Shown here one piece after another: positions 16,670 through 25,401 of a DNA stretch of 64,000 nucleotides (position 1 is its first letter; each line of letters opens with the position of its first letter). The notes below the pieces were generated by a model. That model was given only the letters and a program-made list of their open reading frames with translations. It made no database searches and had not been told where the DNA came from. The position numbers and the translations under genes are program-made. This DNA is from Haliscomenobacter hydrossis DSM 1100 (lineage in GTDB: Bacteria > Bacteroidota > Bacteroidia > Chitinophagales > Saprospiraceae), in contig NC_015510.1 of the NCBI RefSeq assembly GCF_000212735.1, forward strand, positions 3,250,315 through 3,314,314, read 5' to 3'.

Positions 16670-18835
16670 TTACCTGCTGGTTTGGAGCAGCATGGGGAAT
16701 TGTTTGGCCCACAAAGAAAAATACGCTCCTCTTTGCTCAAGTAATTCCTGGTGGTTTCCTTCCTCCATGAGTTTGCCATCGTGTAGTACGATGATTTTGT
16801 CGGTATCCATGACGGTGCTTAAGCGGTGGGCAATAATGATGATGGTTTTACCCTGTTGTTGTAAAGCGTGGATCGTGTTTTGCACAAAAGCTTCCGAGCT
16901 TGAATCCAGCGAAGAAGTTGCTTCGTCCATGATCAGGACCTCGGGGTCACGATACAGTGCCCGGGCGATGCCCAAGCGTTGTTTTTGACCGCCAGACAAA
17001 TTCGCCCCGTTTTCGCCCAACAAAGCCCCAAAACCTCCCGGAAGCGACTCAATAAAGGGCAGAATACCCAATTGATGACAAAGGTCGATGACCCGCTCAA
17101 AATTAGGATATGGGTCACCTATCGCGATATTTTCCAGCACAGTACCTGCAAAAATGTCGATCTGTTGGGGCACCACAGCTACAATTTTGCGCAAGGAACG
17201 ATTGGAAACATAGTGCAAATCAATGTGGCCAAAGCGGATTTTGCCGCCATTGATGGGGTACAGTTTTTGTAGCATCGACACGATCGTCGATTTACCACAG
17301 CCACTTTCACCCACGATGCCCGTGGATGCACCTTTTTTGAAGGTGAGACTCAGGTTTTTAAAGACCATTTTTCGGGTACCGTAATTAAAATCTACGTTGT
17401 CGAGCACAATGTCTCCCACTTGTTCGGAATTCAAGTCAACGGCGTGCACGGAAGATTCGGTCTCCAGATCAATGATCTCAAACAAACGGTCGGCAGCGAT
17501 CCAGGCATTTTGAATGGTGCGGTTCATGCCAATCAGGCTACTGACTGGCCCATTGAAATAGCCAATCAGGGCATAAAAGGACAATAGTTCGCCAGGAGTG
17601 ATGTGCCGATCCAAAACGAAATAAGTACCCGCCCACAGCAACACAATGGTAAACAGCCGACTGACCAGCTCGGAAGCATTGCCCAATACCAATTGGTTTT
17701 TACCAGATTGAAAAATGGTATTGAGTAAGGATACAAATTTTTGCTCGGTTTTGACATTCGTAAATCCCTCCAGTCCAAATTGCTTGATGGTGCGGATATT
17801 GTTCAGGGACTCCACCAGTTGGGTTTCCAAACCAGCGGAGTCTTCCATTAATTTGCGCTCCCACACCTTGTTTAATCGATTGGAAATCCAATAAATGAGC
17901 AGGTACAAGGGCAAGGTTAACAGCATCAAGGCGGCAAACTTCCAATAGTACGTAAACATCAAGAGCAGGGAGAAAACCAAAATCAGGACGTTTACGACAA
18001 TGTTGATCGCGACATCATTGATAAAAGTGCGAATTTTCACGGCATCACCAATCCTGGAGAGAATTTCACCAATCCGCATGGTATCAAAAAAACGCTGGGG
18101 CAAACTGAGCAGGTGTTTGTAATACCCCAGAATTAGCGCAGCATCAATCATCTGGCCGGTTTTTAATACAAAAATCGACTTCAACCAATTGATGGTCAGT
18201 TGTACAAAAACCAGGCACAGCATCACCACACTCAACAAATTCAAAAGGCTGGTATTGCCGGTACCCAGCACCTGATCAGTGATTTTCTGAATGTAAATCG
18301 GCGAAGCCAAACCCAACAAAGTGTAAACAATAGCACCCAAAAGGGCCTGTACCAGGATAAAACGGTGGGGTTGGAGGAGATGCCAGAAGCGCTTTCCTAC
18401 CGAGATTTTTTGGGTGCCGGTTTCAAAGGTATCGTTGGGTGCCAACAGCAGCAAAACCCCTGTCCACATTTCCTGGAATTTTTCGGTTGGCCACTTTTCT
18501 AACCTGCCCATCCCGGGATCCATTACCAGAACCGAGGATTTTTCTACCTTATACAGCACGACATAATGGTGCAATTGTTTGTTCACAATCACATGGGCAA
18601 TCGCAGGCAAGGGGATTTTGGATAGGGCTGCCATTTGGGCTTTTACCCCTTTGGCCGAGAAGCCCAACTGTTCTACCGCCGCAATCATGCCCAATAGATT
18701 GGTCCCTTTTTGATCCGTACCCGCTTTTTGGCGTATACGGGCGATGGGCAATTTCAACTTGTAATGCGCACAAATAGAAGCAATACAAGCCGCTCCACAA
18801 TCGGTGATGTCATGCTGTTTGATTTTTACACCCAT
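16670..18835 (-). CDS. Peptidase-containing ABC transporter (C39 peptidase, PCAT/bacteriocin exporter)
   Basis: 721 residues in three parts. The N-terminal C39 peptidase has catalytic Cys in ITDCGAACIASICAHY (~9-24), His in QLHHYVVLYKV and Asp in VLVMDPGMG. Transmembrane helices occupy ~155-430. The nucleotide-binding domain has Walker A GESGCGKSTIVSML, signature LSGGQKQRLGIARAL, Walker B VLIMDEATSSLD and an IIAHRLSTV switch. Such proteins cut double-glycine leaders and export the mature peptide across the inner membrane. All catalytic residues are present. The HlyD-type gene precedes it by 14 bp, and precursors A and B lie downstream in the same direction. Confidence 0.97.
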   Translation of the reverse strand: MGVKIKQHDITDCGAACIASICAHYKLKLPIARIRQKAGTDQKGTNLLGMIAAVEQLGFSAKGVKAQMAALSKIPLPAIAHVIVNKQLHHYVVLYKVEKSSVLVMDPGMGRLEKWPTEKFQEMWTGVLLLLAPNDTFETGTQKISVGKRFWHLLQPHRFILVQALLGAIVYTLLGLASPIYIQKITDQVLGTGNTSLLNLLSVVMLCLVFVQLTINWLKSIFVLKTGQMIDAALILGYYKHLLSLPQRFFDTMRIGEILSRIGDAVKIRTFINDVAINIVVNVLILVFSLLLMFTYYWKFAALMLLTLPLYLLIYWISNRLNKVWERKLMEDSAGLETQLVESLNNIRTIKQFGLEGFTNVKTEQKFVSLLNTIFQSGKNQLVLGNASELVSRLFTIVLLWAGTYFVLDRHITPGELLSFYALIGYFNGPVSSLIGMNRTIQNAWIAADRLFEIIDLETESSVHAVDLNSEQVGDIVLDNVDFNYGTRKMVFKNLSLTFKKGASTGIVGESGCGKSTIVSMLQKLYPINGGKIRFGHIDLHYVSNRSLRKIVAVVPQQIDIFAGTVLENIAIGDPYPNFERVIDLCHQLGILPFIESLPGGFGALLGENGANLSGGQKQRLGIARALYRDPEVLIMDEATSSLDSSSEAFVQNTIHALQQQGKTIIIIAHRLSTVMDTDKIIVLHDGKLMEEGNHQELLEQRGAYFSLWAKQFPMLLQTSR

Positions 18836-18849
18836 AGCTTTAAGAGGTT

Positions 18850-19998
18850 TTAGATGTTTCTTGGGTCGAGCCAGTCTTCGGCCTTATCGTACAAAAGGGC
18901 AAAAAGCGAGCGTTTTTGCAAAAAGAATTGAGCGCGAATGATCATTCCTTTTTTTAGTTTACCCACGTAGCCATTTTTTAGTTTCAACTCTTTTTGGTGC
19001 AATTTTACCTGGGTCACAAAAACGGGAGTTTCATTGATGATTTTCACCTCGTTGGGCACCTGGTGTACCGTCCCACTAATGGCACCCCATTCGTGATAGT
19101 TATAGGCATCAACCTGTAAACTTACGGGCATACCACGCCGGATGTAGCCAATTTGAGCCGTAGGAATATGGATTTCTGCCAATAGTGAATCGTGGGTTGA
19201 GATAAATGCAAGTTGTTGCCCGGGCATGACGTAACTACCCGGTTTCAGGCCCGTAGTTTGCACCAATATCCCGTCGCATGGAGCATAAATGGCGTAGTCT
19301 TTGCTTTGTCGTTCCAGCAGGGCTAATTTGCTTTTGAGATCCAGCAGTTGCTGATGAACTTGTTGGGACTCTAGCTCCCAACTTTTGCGTTGTTGCTCCT
19401 CCAGCAAGCGCAATTCACTGGCCGACAAATCTGCATCCAGTTGCGCTTTTTCAAAATCAACTTTGGCCACAACATGTTCCTTGTAGAGTTTGTGCACCCT
19501 TTCCAGGACCGTGAACAAATACTGCTTTTTGATGTCCAAATTGCTGAACTCGCGGGAATATTGACTAAAAGCCTGTTGGTAAACACTGGTGCGCAGGGCT
19601 GGTTTCTGTTCCGACTTAAGCAGTAAAATGGCTAAATCGTGCCAGGCATTTTCAGCTTCTTCGATTTGCAGCAATAATTTTTCTCGTTCAGCATCGAGTA
19701 TTCCGGTATTGAGGGAAATGAGTTTTTGACCCTTGGCAACTGGTCGATCTTCAACTAAATTGTGGGCTATAACCTGCCCCTGGATCAAGGCAGTAATTAA
19801 GGTATTGTCTTGTACATCCCTGATTACCCCAGGAGCTTGACCGCCCACCTTGATTTTTATTACTGGTAAAACGCCAATAGAAAGGAAAAATAACCCAAGT
19901 ACAAACAGGTAAATCACCTGACTCTGTCGATTGGTTTTTGCGCTGAGCGTCTCAACGCTGGGATAAGCTAATTCGAAGGGAAAAATGAGCTGGGACAT
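18850..19998 (-). CDS. HlyD-family periplasmic adaptor (secretion membrane-fusion protein)
   Basis: 382 residues. One N-terminal transmembrane helix (QVIYLFVLGLFFLSIGVLPV, ~28-47) is followed by a half-lipoyl strand region (VIAHNLVEDRPVAKGQKLI). A long coiled-coil hairpin follows (~115-225, EREKLLLQIEEAENAW through LLDLKSKLALLER), then the second lipoyl half (YAPCDGILVQTTGLKPGSYV) and a beta-barrel domain. It bridges the C39 exporter to an outer-membrane channel of TolC type, which is not encoded here and is presumably supplied elsewhere. It is the first gene of the peptide locus; the operon promoter should lie in 19999-20104. Confidence 0.95.
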   Translation of the reverse strand: MSQLIFPFELAYPSVETLSAKTNRQSQVIYLFVLGLFFLSIGVLPVIKIKVGGQAPGVIRDVQDNTLITALIQGQVIAHNLVEDRPVAKGQKLISLNTGILDAEREKLLLQIEEAENAWHDLAILLLKSEQKPALRTSVYQQAFSQYSREFSNLDIKKQYLFTVLERVHKLYKEHVVAKVDFEKAQLDADLSASELRLLEEQQRKSWELESQQVHQQLLDLKSKLALLERQSKDYAIYAPCDGILVQTTGLKPGSYVMPGQQLAFISTHDSLLAEIHIPTAQIGYIRRGMPVSLQVDAYNYHEWGAISGTVHQVPNEVKIINETPVFVTQVKLHQKELKLKNGYVGKLKKGMIIRAQFFLQKRSLFALLYDKAEDWLDPRNI

Positions 19999-20104
19999 GT
20001 GACGAACCGTTTAGGTTATGCAATTTCTGCATGTCACAAATATCACGGTCTATTGCAGCCATATCAAGTCACTTTTGCGTCCTGATAACCACCCCAAATT
20101 TGCG

Positions 20105-20530
20105 CTATTGTATCCCTTTATTCTTCTTCCCAATGGTATCAATTTTTACCTTTTTCCTTTTTCCCTCAAAAAGTGGCTTAAGTTGGATGGTGTCCGGACC
20201 TTTGATTTTAGGGATATCTTCGTTAGGTTTGACGGGTTTGGGGGGCCGGGACAAGGTGTCGCGCTCAAAATAAGCTTCAACGATGAGCAGTGAATCTACA
20301 ATACGGGTCGCTTCGCGGAGTGCCTCTTCTTGACAAGACTTGATTTTGGCATTGCGGTATTCGGAAATTTTCCGGTTTAACTCCCGATCGATCAGGGTTT
20401 TGATCTCTTCTTCAGTGTATTCTTTTTTTGAAAGACAGGCGGTGCAGAGCAGAAACAGACTGGCAATCAGCGTACTGCACAGGCAATATTTAACCAAAAT
20501 CCTCCATCTTTTTCCCATCCTACGCATCAT
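20105..20530 (-). CDS. Putative lipoprotein, unknown function
   Basis: A protein of 141 residues with a hydrophobic N-terminus and a lipobox (IASLFLLCTAC, Cys ~32), so probably a lipoprotein. A charged helical stretch follows (EEEIKTLIDRELNRKISEYR), then a Pro/Lys-rich tail (RPPKPVKPNEDIPKIKGPD). It overlaps the stop of the preceding lipoprotein gene by 4 nt, implying coupled translation in an lptB operon. I do not recognise the family. The neighbouring lipoprotein has a similar charged helical segment, so the two may be related. Confidence 0.75.
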   Translation of the reverse strand: MMRRMGKRWRILVKYCLCSTLIASLFLLCTACLSKKEYTEEEIKTLIDRELNRKISEYRNAKIKSCQEEALREATRIVDSLLIVEAYFERDTLSRPPKPVKPNEDIPKIKGPDTIQLKPLFEGKRKKVKIDTIGKKNKGIQ

Positions 20531-20802
20531 TTTGAATATTTATCCCTCAACGCTTGTTCTTCAGCCCGACGAACCTGGAGCATGGAGTCTATCAAAATTT
20601 TGATCTCAATTTCGCGCTTTGCTTGGCAGAGGCTGTCCATTTCGGCAGCTAGTCCCCCTTTGTTGATGGCCCGGAGATAGAGGGTATCCACTTGATCGCG
20701 TTGGATTGTGGTGAGTCGGAGTGGTGGCTTCTCACCGCAAGAAACCAGCAGTACAAGCAGCAGCATCAGCCCCATCGCTACCTTAGTTCCTTTGTGATTC
20801 AT
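20527..20802 (-). CDS. Small lipoprotein downstream of lptB
   Basis: Start chosen at 20802 ([20 protein letters not shown]), because it gives a proper lipoprotein signal with lipobox LLVSC and overlaps the lptB end by only 20 bp; a longer frame would lie inside lptB. 91 residues. The mature part is mostly helical and charged ([34 protein letters not shown]). Its placement after lptB suggests, but does not prove, a role in the cell envelope. Confidence 0.7.
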   Translation of the reverse strand: MNHKGTKVAMGLMLLLVLLVSCGEKPPLRLTTIQRDQVDTLYLRAINKGGLAAEMDSLCQAKREIEIKILIDSMLQVRRAEEQALRDKYSK

Positions 20803-21559
20803 GTTCGCCCGGTTGTCTCGAAACATCAATAACTTTTCTGCGCAATTCGAAATGTTGCCCCAAATATACTTTGCGTACCATTTCATCGGCGGCAAGTTCT
20901 TCGGCGGTTCCGGCTTTGAGGATGTTACCTTCAAACATCAAATAAGCCCGATCCGTGATGGAAAGCGTTTCTTGTACGTTGTGGTCGGTGATCAGGATGC
21001 CAATGTTTTTGGTTTTGAGCTTGGCCACGATGTACTGAATGTCTTCCACCGCAATGGGGTCGATGCCGGCAAAAGGTTCGTCGAGTAAAATAAAGGTGGG
21101 GCTGGTGGCCAATGCCCGGGCAATTTCCGTACGGCGACGCTCCCCCCCGGAGAGGGTATCCCCCCGGCTTTTGCGCACTTTGTGCAGGCCAAATTCGTCC
21201 ATGAGCTCTTCGAGTTTGTCCTTTTGCTCTGCTTTGGACAGGTTGGTCATTTCCAAAACCGCCTTGACGTTGTCTTCTACTGTCAATTTTCGAAACACCG
21301 AGGGTTCTTGCGGCAAATAACCGATCCCCTTTTGGGCGCGTTTGTACATGGGCAGGTTGGTGATTTCCTCATCATTGAGGAATACCTTGCCTTCATTGGG
21401 TTGAATAAAACCTACCACCATATAAAAGGTAGTGGTTTTGCCCGCACCGTTTGGGCCCAGGAGTCCAACAATTTCTCCTTGATTGACATTGATGCTCACA
21501 CCTTTTACCACGTGACGGCGGCCGTATACTTTGATCAGGTTATCGCTGCGAAGAATCAT
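20783..21559 (-). CDS. lptB: LPS export ABC transporter ATP-binding protein LptB
   Basis: 258 residues. The single ABC ATPase domain shows Walker [22 protein letters not shown]-loop [13 protein letters not shown], signature [16 protein letters not shown], Walker [17 protein letters not shown] and the His switch ITDHNV. The stretch [20 protein letters not shown] at the N-terminus and the [12 protein letters not shown] motif are typical of LptB. It powers LptFG in pulling lipopolysaccharide from the inner membrane toward the LptC-A-D bridge. It is first in a short operon with two lipoproteins. A hairpin of heptamer repeats lies just upstream of its start. Confidence 0.96.
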   Translation of the reverse strand: MILRSDNLIKVYGRRHVVKGVSINVNQGEIVGLLGPNGAGKTTTFYMVVGFIQPNEGKVFLNDEEITNLPMYKRAQKGIGYLPQEPSVFRKLTVEDNVKAVLEMTNLSKAEQKDKLEELMDEFGLHKVRKSRGDTLSGGERRRTEIARALATSPTFILLDEPFAGIDPIAVEDIQYIVAKLKTKNIGILITDHNVQETLSITDRAYLMFEGNILKAGTAEELAADEMVRKVYLGQHFELRRKVIDVSRQPGEHESQRN

Positions 21560-21568
21560 AACGTTTAA

Positions 21569-21633
21569 GGTTCGGGGGTTCGGGGGTTCGAGGGTTCGGG
21601 CTTAACCCCCGAACCCCCGAACCCTCGAACCCG
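21569..21633. repeat. Hairpin of GTTCGGG heptamer repeats
   Basis: Four consecutive GTTCGGG-type heptamers read forward, a 4-nt spacer follows, and then the complementary CCCGAAC units. The arms can pair in several registers. It lies between lptB and an outer-membrane protein gene, both on the minus strand. The same heptamer forms a one-sided tract at 56830-56883 in front of uvrA. Confidence 0.8.
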
Positions 21634-21642
21634 TTTTAAGTT

Positions 21643-22392
21643 TTAATCTATGTAAATCACCTTGCGCAAAAAGCGGAAACCAAACGAGAGTTCAAACGTA
21701 AGGTTGGTGCTGCGGCGCTGGGGCAAACTGATGTTTCCTCGCGGCGCCCAGGGGTTGGGATTGATGATGTTTTCCAAGGGGGGCTGGTCATATTGGTAAG
21801 AAAAATCAGGGTTCACCGTAAATTCCACCAGAACGCCGACCAATTCATCAAAAGGAATTTCAATACCTCCACCCATGGTAATCCCATAATTGAGCTTGCG
21901 CACAAATTCAGGAATGGGGTAATAGATCGTATAAATGTCGTACTCATTGGGAATCCGCGGTCCCAAAAGGGTATTGATGGTATAATCGCCGCGGATGCCA
22001 AACATATAGTACAGCTTTTTTTCGCCCAAATCCAGATCCAGGCGCTGTTTGGCGCCTACCGTTAGGGATACATTGCGGTACTCAAAAGAAATTTGTTGAG
22101 CTGGAACATCAAAAATTGTACCCCCTGAACCCGTTACCGCACTGCGGGGCGTGCGTATGGCACTCCCTTTAATGTGGTATCCACCTTGTGCAAACAGGGC
22201 AAAGCGTGAATCTTCGGAAGCAGATTCGATAAAAGCAATCCCGTGGTAACGCAAAAGCATATCCCGTTCAAAGGTGTTGTCCCAGCGCTGTCTGCCCGCC
22301 GTCAGACCACCCTTGATGCCGAATGCGGTGTTTTGAGCGAGCCCAAATACAACGGTACCACAAAAAAATAAGCCGATAAAAAAGGAGCGCAT
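21643..22392 (-). CDS. Outer-membrane beta-barrel protein (PorT/OMP_b-brl-like)
   Basis: 249 residues with a signal peptide (MRSFFIGLFFCGTVVFGLAQ) and a series of alternating beta strands (FGIKGGLTAGRQRW, FALFAQGGYHIKGSAI, VSLTVGAKQRLDLD, YMFGIRGDYTINTL, YGITMGGGIEIPF, VGVLVEFTVNPDFSYQY). It ends LTFELSFGFRFLRKVIYI, a typical last strand for BAM insertion. It resembles the small 8-stranded outer-membrane proteins common in Bacteroidota, such as the PorT family. The exact role is unknown. The gene is monocistronic in appearance, divergent from acpP, with the hairpin at 21569 directly downstream. Confidence 0.8.
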   Translation of the reverse strand: MRSFFIGLFFCGTVVFGLAQNTAFGIKGGLTAGRQRWDNTFERDMLLRYHGIAFIESASEDSRFALFAQGGYHIKGSAIRTPRSAVTGSGGTIFDVPAQQISFEYRNVSLTVGAKQRLDLDLGEKKLYYMFGIRGDYTINTLLGPRIPNEYDIYTIYYPIPEFVRKLNYGITMGGGIEIPFDELVGVLVEFTVNPDFSYQYDQPPLENIINPNPWAPRGNISLPQRRSTNLTFELSFGFRFLRKVIYID

Positions 22393-22598
22393 AGCTGTTA
22401 CTTTAAAGAAATGATCCAGTCCAAAGGGTCAAAGCTTGATGAAATTCATACTTTTGTCCCCAAACTTATCCCCCAACAAAGGTGGGGAATTGGAGTGGAT
22501 TGTGCAAGAGTTCCACTGAATTCAACAAAATCAGGCTTTTGAACCAACGTATACCCGGGACTGCTTGGTACAAGTTATTAAAAATTTACCTTAAAAAC

Positions 22599-22630
22599 TT
22601 TGTTTATCAATGGAGTTCTACGTTTCTTTG
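22599..22630 (+). promoter_or_regulatory. Bacteroidota-type promoter of acpP
   Basis: TTTG (22599-22602) is separated by 20 bp from TTTCTTTG (22623-22630), close to the Bacteroidota consensus TTG near -33 and TAnnTTTG near -7. The predicted transcript would start around 22636, leaving a ~30-nt leader before the acpP ATG. Based on pattern match only. Confidence 0.45.
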
Positions 22631-22664
22631 CGGGTGCATTTATAAATCAATAAAGCTTTCTAAC

Positions 22665-22904
22665 ATGTCAAGCATTGCAGAAAAAGTAACCAAAATCATT
22701 GTTGAGAAGCTGGGAATCACGGAGTCCGAAGTTACTCCAGAGGCGAGCTTCACGACCGATTTGGGTGCGGACTCTCTGGACACCGTTGAGCTGATCATGG
22801 AATTCGAGAAGCAGTTCGATATCTCCATCCCGGACGAGCAAGCGGAAAACATTAAAACGGTTGGTGACGCAGTTGCCTACCTTGAGGCCAACGCTGGTAA
22901 GTAA
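22665..22904 (+). CDS. acpP: Acyl carrier protein
   Basis: Start at 22665 ([17 protein letters not shown]) gives the standard 79-residue ACP; the frame upstream is not ACP-like. The phosphopantetheine attachment Ser lies in [15 protein letters not shown] (Ser ~38). The protein is small, acidic and four-helical, and it carries growing acyl chains for fatty-acid and lipid A synthesis in the cytoplasm. fabF follows after a terminator hairpin, the classic acpP-fabF-rnc order. Confidence 0.98.
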   Translation: MSSIAEKVTKIIVEKLGITESEVTPEASFTTDLGADSLDTVELIMEFEKQFDISIPDEQAENIKTVGDAVAYLEANAGK

Positions 22905-22920
22905 TTTCAGTGTTCGGGAA

Positions 22921-22956
22921 AATCCACAGGTTGAAGTTTTAGCCTGTGGATTTTTT
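22921..22956 (+). terminator. Rho-independent terminator between acpP and fabF
   Basis: AATCCACAGG (22921-22930) pairs with CCTGTGGATT (22943-22952), followed by a T-run. The hairpin probably lets acpP be transcribed more than fabF, with partial read-through. Confidence 0.8.
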
Positions 22957-22993
22957 ATAACAATACTCTTGTTTCTGCTAATCAATACCGAAT

Positions 22994-24247
22994 ATGAGAA
23001 GAGTTGTTGTAACCGGGTTGGGAGCAGTTACCCCCATTGGTAATACCCTGTCGGCATACCAGGAAGGTTTACAGAAAGGAGTCAGCGGTGCAAATCTGAT
23101 CACACTGTTCAATGCTTCAGAATTCAAAACCCATTTCGCGTGTGAAGTCAAAGACTTCAATCCCGAGGTGGCTATTGATAAAAAAGAAGTTCGAAGAATT
23201 GACCGTTTCACCCAATTTGCCCTCGTGAGCTCCGATGAGGCCATGATTGATTCGGGTTTGGCGGCTCAATTGGAGGAACTCAACCCCGATCGGATCGGCG
23301 TTATTTGGGCATCCGGCATCGGTGGATTGCGTTCTTTGGAAGAAGAAATTGAAACCTTTACCTCCGGCAATGGTACTCCGCGCTACAATCCGTTCATGAT
23401 TCCCAAGATGATTGCGGACATTGCGGCTGGGCACATTTCCATCAAATACGGTTTTCGAGGCATCAACTACGCTACCGTTTCGGCTTGTGCCTCGGCATCT
23501 CATGCCATCATGAATGCCTTTGATTACATCCGTTTGGGCCGCAACGACATCATCGTTACCGGAGGTTCCGAAGCGGCCGTAACCAAAGCGGGCATTGGTG
23601 GTTTCAACGCCATGAAAGCCCTTTCTACCCGCAACGACGACTTCAAAACCGCCTCCCGGCCTTTCGACAAAGACCGCGATGGCTTCGTCTTGGGTGAAGG
23701 AGGCGGCGCTTTGATCCTCGAAGCATACGAGCACGCCAAAAAGCGCGGAGCAAAAATATACGCCGAAATTGTGGGCGCAGGGGCTACTGCCGACGCCTAT
23801 CACATTACTGCACCACACCCGGATGGTTTGGGCGCGCTGAATGTGATGCGCATGGCGCTGGCCGATGCCAACATGAATCCGGAAGAAATTGATTACGTAA
23901 ACGTACACGGCACGTCTACTCCTTTGGGGGACATTGCCGAAACCAAAGCCATCAAAGGGGTATTTGGGGAACACGCTTACGGCCTCAACATCAGTTCGAC
24001 CAAATCCATGACTGGTCACCTCCTGGGTGCAGCGGGTGCCATTGAGGCCATTGCGGGTATCCTGGCCATTAAAGGTCAATTCATACCCCCAACCATCAAT
24101 CATTTTACCGACGATCCAGAAATCGACAATCGCCTGAACCTGACCTTCAACGAGGCTCAGGAACGTAAAGTCCGGGCGATTTTAAGCAATACTTTTGGCT
24201 TCGGTGGCCACAATTCGTCTTTGATCTTTAAGCAGTTCGCAGAATAG
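22994..24247 (+). CDS. fabF: 3-oxoacyl-ACP synthase II (FabF)
   Basis: 417 residues, normal length for KAS II. It starts MRRVVVTGLGAVTPIGN. The catalytic triad is visible: Cys in TVSACASASHAIM, His in YVNVHGTSTPLGD and His in STKSMTGHLLGAAG. It ends with the thiolase-fold strand SNTFGFGGHNSSLIF. It condenses malonyl-ACP with acyl-ACP during chain elongation and controls temperature adjustment of unsaturated chains in other bacteria. It lies between acpP and rnc on the same strand. Confidence 0.98.
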   Translation: MRRVVVTGLGAVTPIGNTLSAYQEGLQKGVSGANLITLFNASEFKTHFACEVKDFNPEVAIDKKEVRRIDRFTQFALVSSDEAMIDSGLAAQLEELNPDRIGVIWASGIGGLRSLEEEIETFTSGNGTPRYNPFMIPKMIADIAAGHISIKYGFRGINYATVSACASASHAIMNAFDYIRLGRNDIIVTGGSEAAVTKAGIGGFNAMKALSTRNDDFKTASRPFDKDRDGFVLGEGGGALILEAYEHAKKRGAKIYAEIVGAGATADAYHITAPHPDGLGALNVMRMALADANMNPEEIDYVNVHGTSTPLGDIAETKAIKGVFGEHAYGLNISSTKSMTGHLLGAAGAIEAIAGILAIKGQFIPPTINHFTDDPEIDNRLNLTFNEAQERKVRAILSNTFGFGGHNSSLIFKQFAE

Positions 24248-24457
24248 GACTGTAAGTAGTCTATTGAGAAAAGAACGAAAACTACCCATTTCCCAGTGAT
24301 ATGAACTCATGTTCAGCAATTTTGGCAATTCACACGATTGCTAAACATGATTTACCAGGCAAAACCCAATTTGGTTTTGTTGTTTTTACCCGCTGTAGTT
24401 TCTTTCTTTTCATTCTACTCTTTACAGGCCGTTTCTGTACGTACTTTATAATCAGCA

Positions 24458-24495
24458 CCCTGCAAAAATTTGACAGCCATCAAATTTTTGCAGGG
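24458..24495. terminator. Strong hairpin between fabF and rnc
   Basis: CCCTGCAAAAATTTGA (24458-24473) is perfectly complementary to 24480-24495 around a 6-nt loop, 31 bp before the rnc start. It could be a terminator, or an RNase III-processed site in the rnc leader as known in other bacteria (inference). Confidence 0.55.
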
Positions 24496-24526
24496 CCGTA
24501 TTATTTACACTCTTAACTAAACGGCC

Positions 24527-25273
24527 TTGCGGTTATTATTCAAATTTTACAACTATTACCTTTCGCCGGATAAGGAATTGGCCCGTAAGCTCAAGCCTTT
24601 ATTGGGGTACACCCCGGCGAATCTGGGTATTTTCAAGTTGGCGTTTTCCCACAAATCCACCAGCAACTCCGGGGATAAAGCCTATCCCATGCAAAACAAC
24701 GAACGCCTGGAATACCTGGGCGATGCGGTACTCGGTACCATCGTTGCGGAGTACCTCTTCAAAAAATACCCGGATAGCAATGAGGGCTTCCTCACCAAAA
24801 TGCGCTCAAAACTGGTGAAACGAAAATCGCTCAACCGGATTGGGGACAAAATGGAGCTCGAACTCCTGCTCTCCGAGTACAATACCACCCGTCTCAGCCG
24901 GTCCATGCTGGGCAACGCCGTAGAAGCCCTGGTGGGTGCCGTGTACCTCGACCGGGGTTACGCCTCCACCAAAATCTTCGTGATCAACCACATGCTGCGC
25001 AAGTATGTCAACATCCACGAACTCGAACGCCTCGACGACAACTACAAGAGCCAACTGCTGGAATGGTGTCAAAAAAGTGGCAAAAATGTAACCTACAAGC
25101 TACTGGCCCGTTATAAGTTCGAAAAACGCGATCGCTTCAAAGTCGCGGTCATGATCAACAACAAACGGGTAGCCACCGCCGACGATTTTAATAAAAAAAG
25201 CGCCGAACAAATGGCTTCGGAAAAAGCCATGATTGCCTTGGGCATCCTGATTGAAGAAGAAGACGAAGATTGA
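24527..25273 (+). CDS. rnc: Ribonuclease III
   Basis: 248 residues starting at a TTG codon (24527); no ATG gives a full N-terminus. The endonuclease signature NNERLEYLGDAVLGTIVAEY lies at ~58-77. The second acidic site is in LGNAVEALVGAVYLDRGY. The C-terminal dsRNA-binding domain spans ~170-245 (DNYKSQLLEWCQKSGKNVTY, KKSAEQMASEKAMIALG). It cuts double-stranded RNA in rRNA and mRNA maturation. The weak start codon and the large hairpin just upstream may hold expression low, possibly by self-cleavage. It is third in the acpP-fabF-rnc cluster. Confidence 0.97.
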   Translation: MRLLFKFYNYYLSPDKELARKLKPLLGYTPANLGIFKLAFSHKSTSNSGDKAYPMQNNERLEYLGDAVLGTIVAEYLFKKYPDSNEGFLTKMRSKLVKRKSLNRIGDKMELELLLSEYNTTRLSRSMLGNAVEALVGAVYLDRGYASTKIFVINHMLRKYVNIHELERLDDNYKSQLLEWCQKSGKNVTYKLLARYKFEKRDRFKVAVMINNKRVATADDFNKKSAEQMASEKAMIALGILIEEEDED

Positions 25274-25279
25274 TGGCTT

Positions 25280-25394
25280 TGGGGTTGAGAAGGTTTAGGA
25301 AGGTTTAGGCTAACGCAGCGTTTTTGATAAGGACATTGTCTAAGTTGCTGCGGCAGCCTAAACCTCCCTCAACCTTCTCAACCTCCCTCAACTC
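25280..25394. repeat. Hairpin of GGTTGAGAAGG-type repeats (copy 1)
   Basis: GGGTTGAGAAGGTTTAGGAAGG on the left is answered by CCTAAACCTCCCTCAACC and TTCTCAACCTCCCTCAAC on the right. The centre includes GCTGCGGCAGCCTAAACCT, matching GCTGCGGTAGCCTAAACCT in the element at 51685-51783. It lies between rnc and the next gene. Confidence 0.75.
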
Positions 25395-25401
25395 ATATTC
25401 C

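Noticed and set aside
23117-24103. 328-residue - strand frame
   Set aside because: Antisense to fabF, whose catalytic residues are all present in the other strand.
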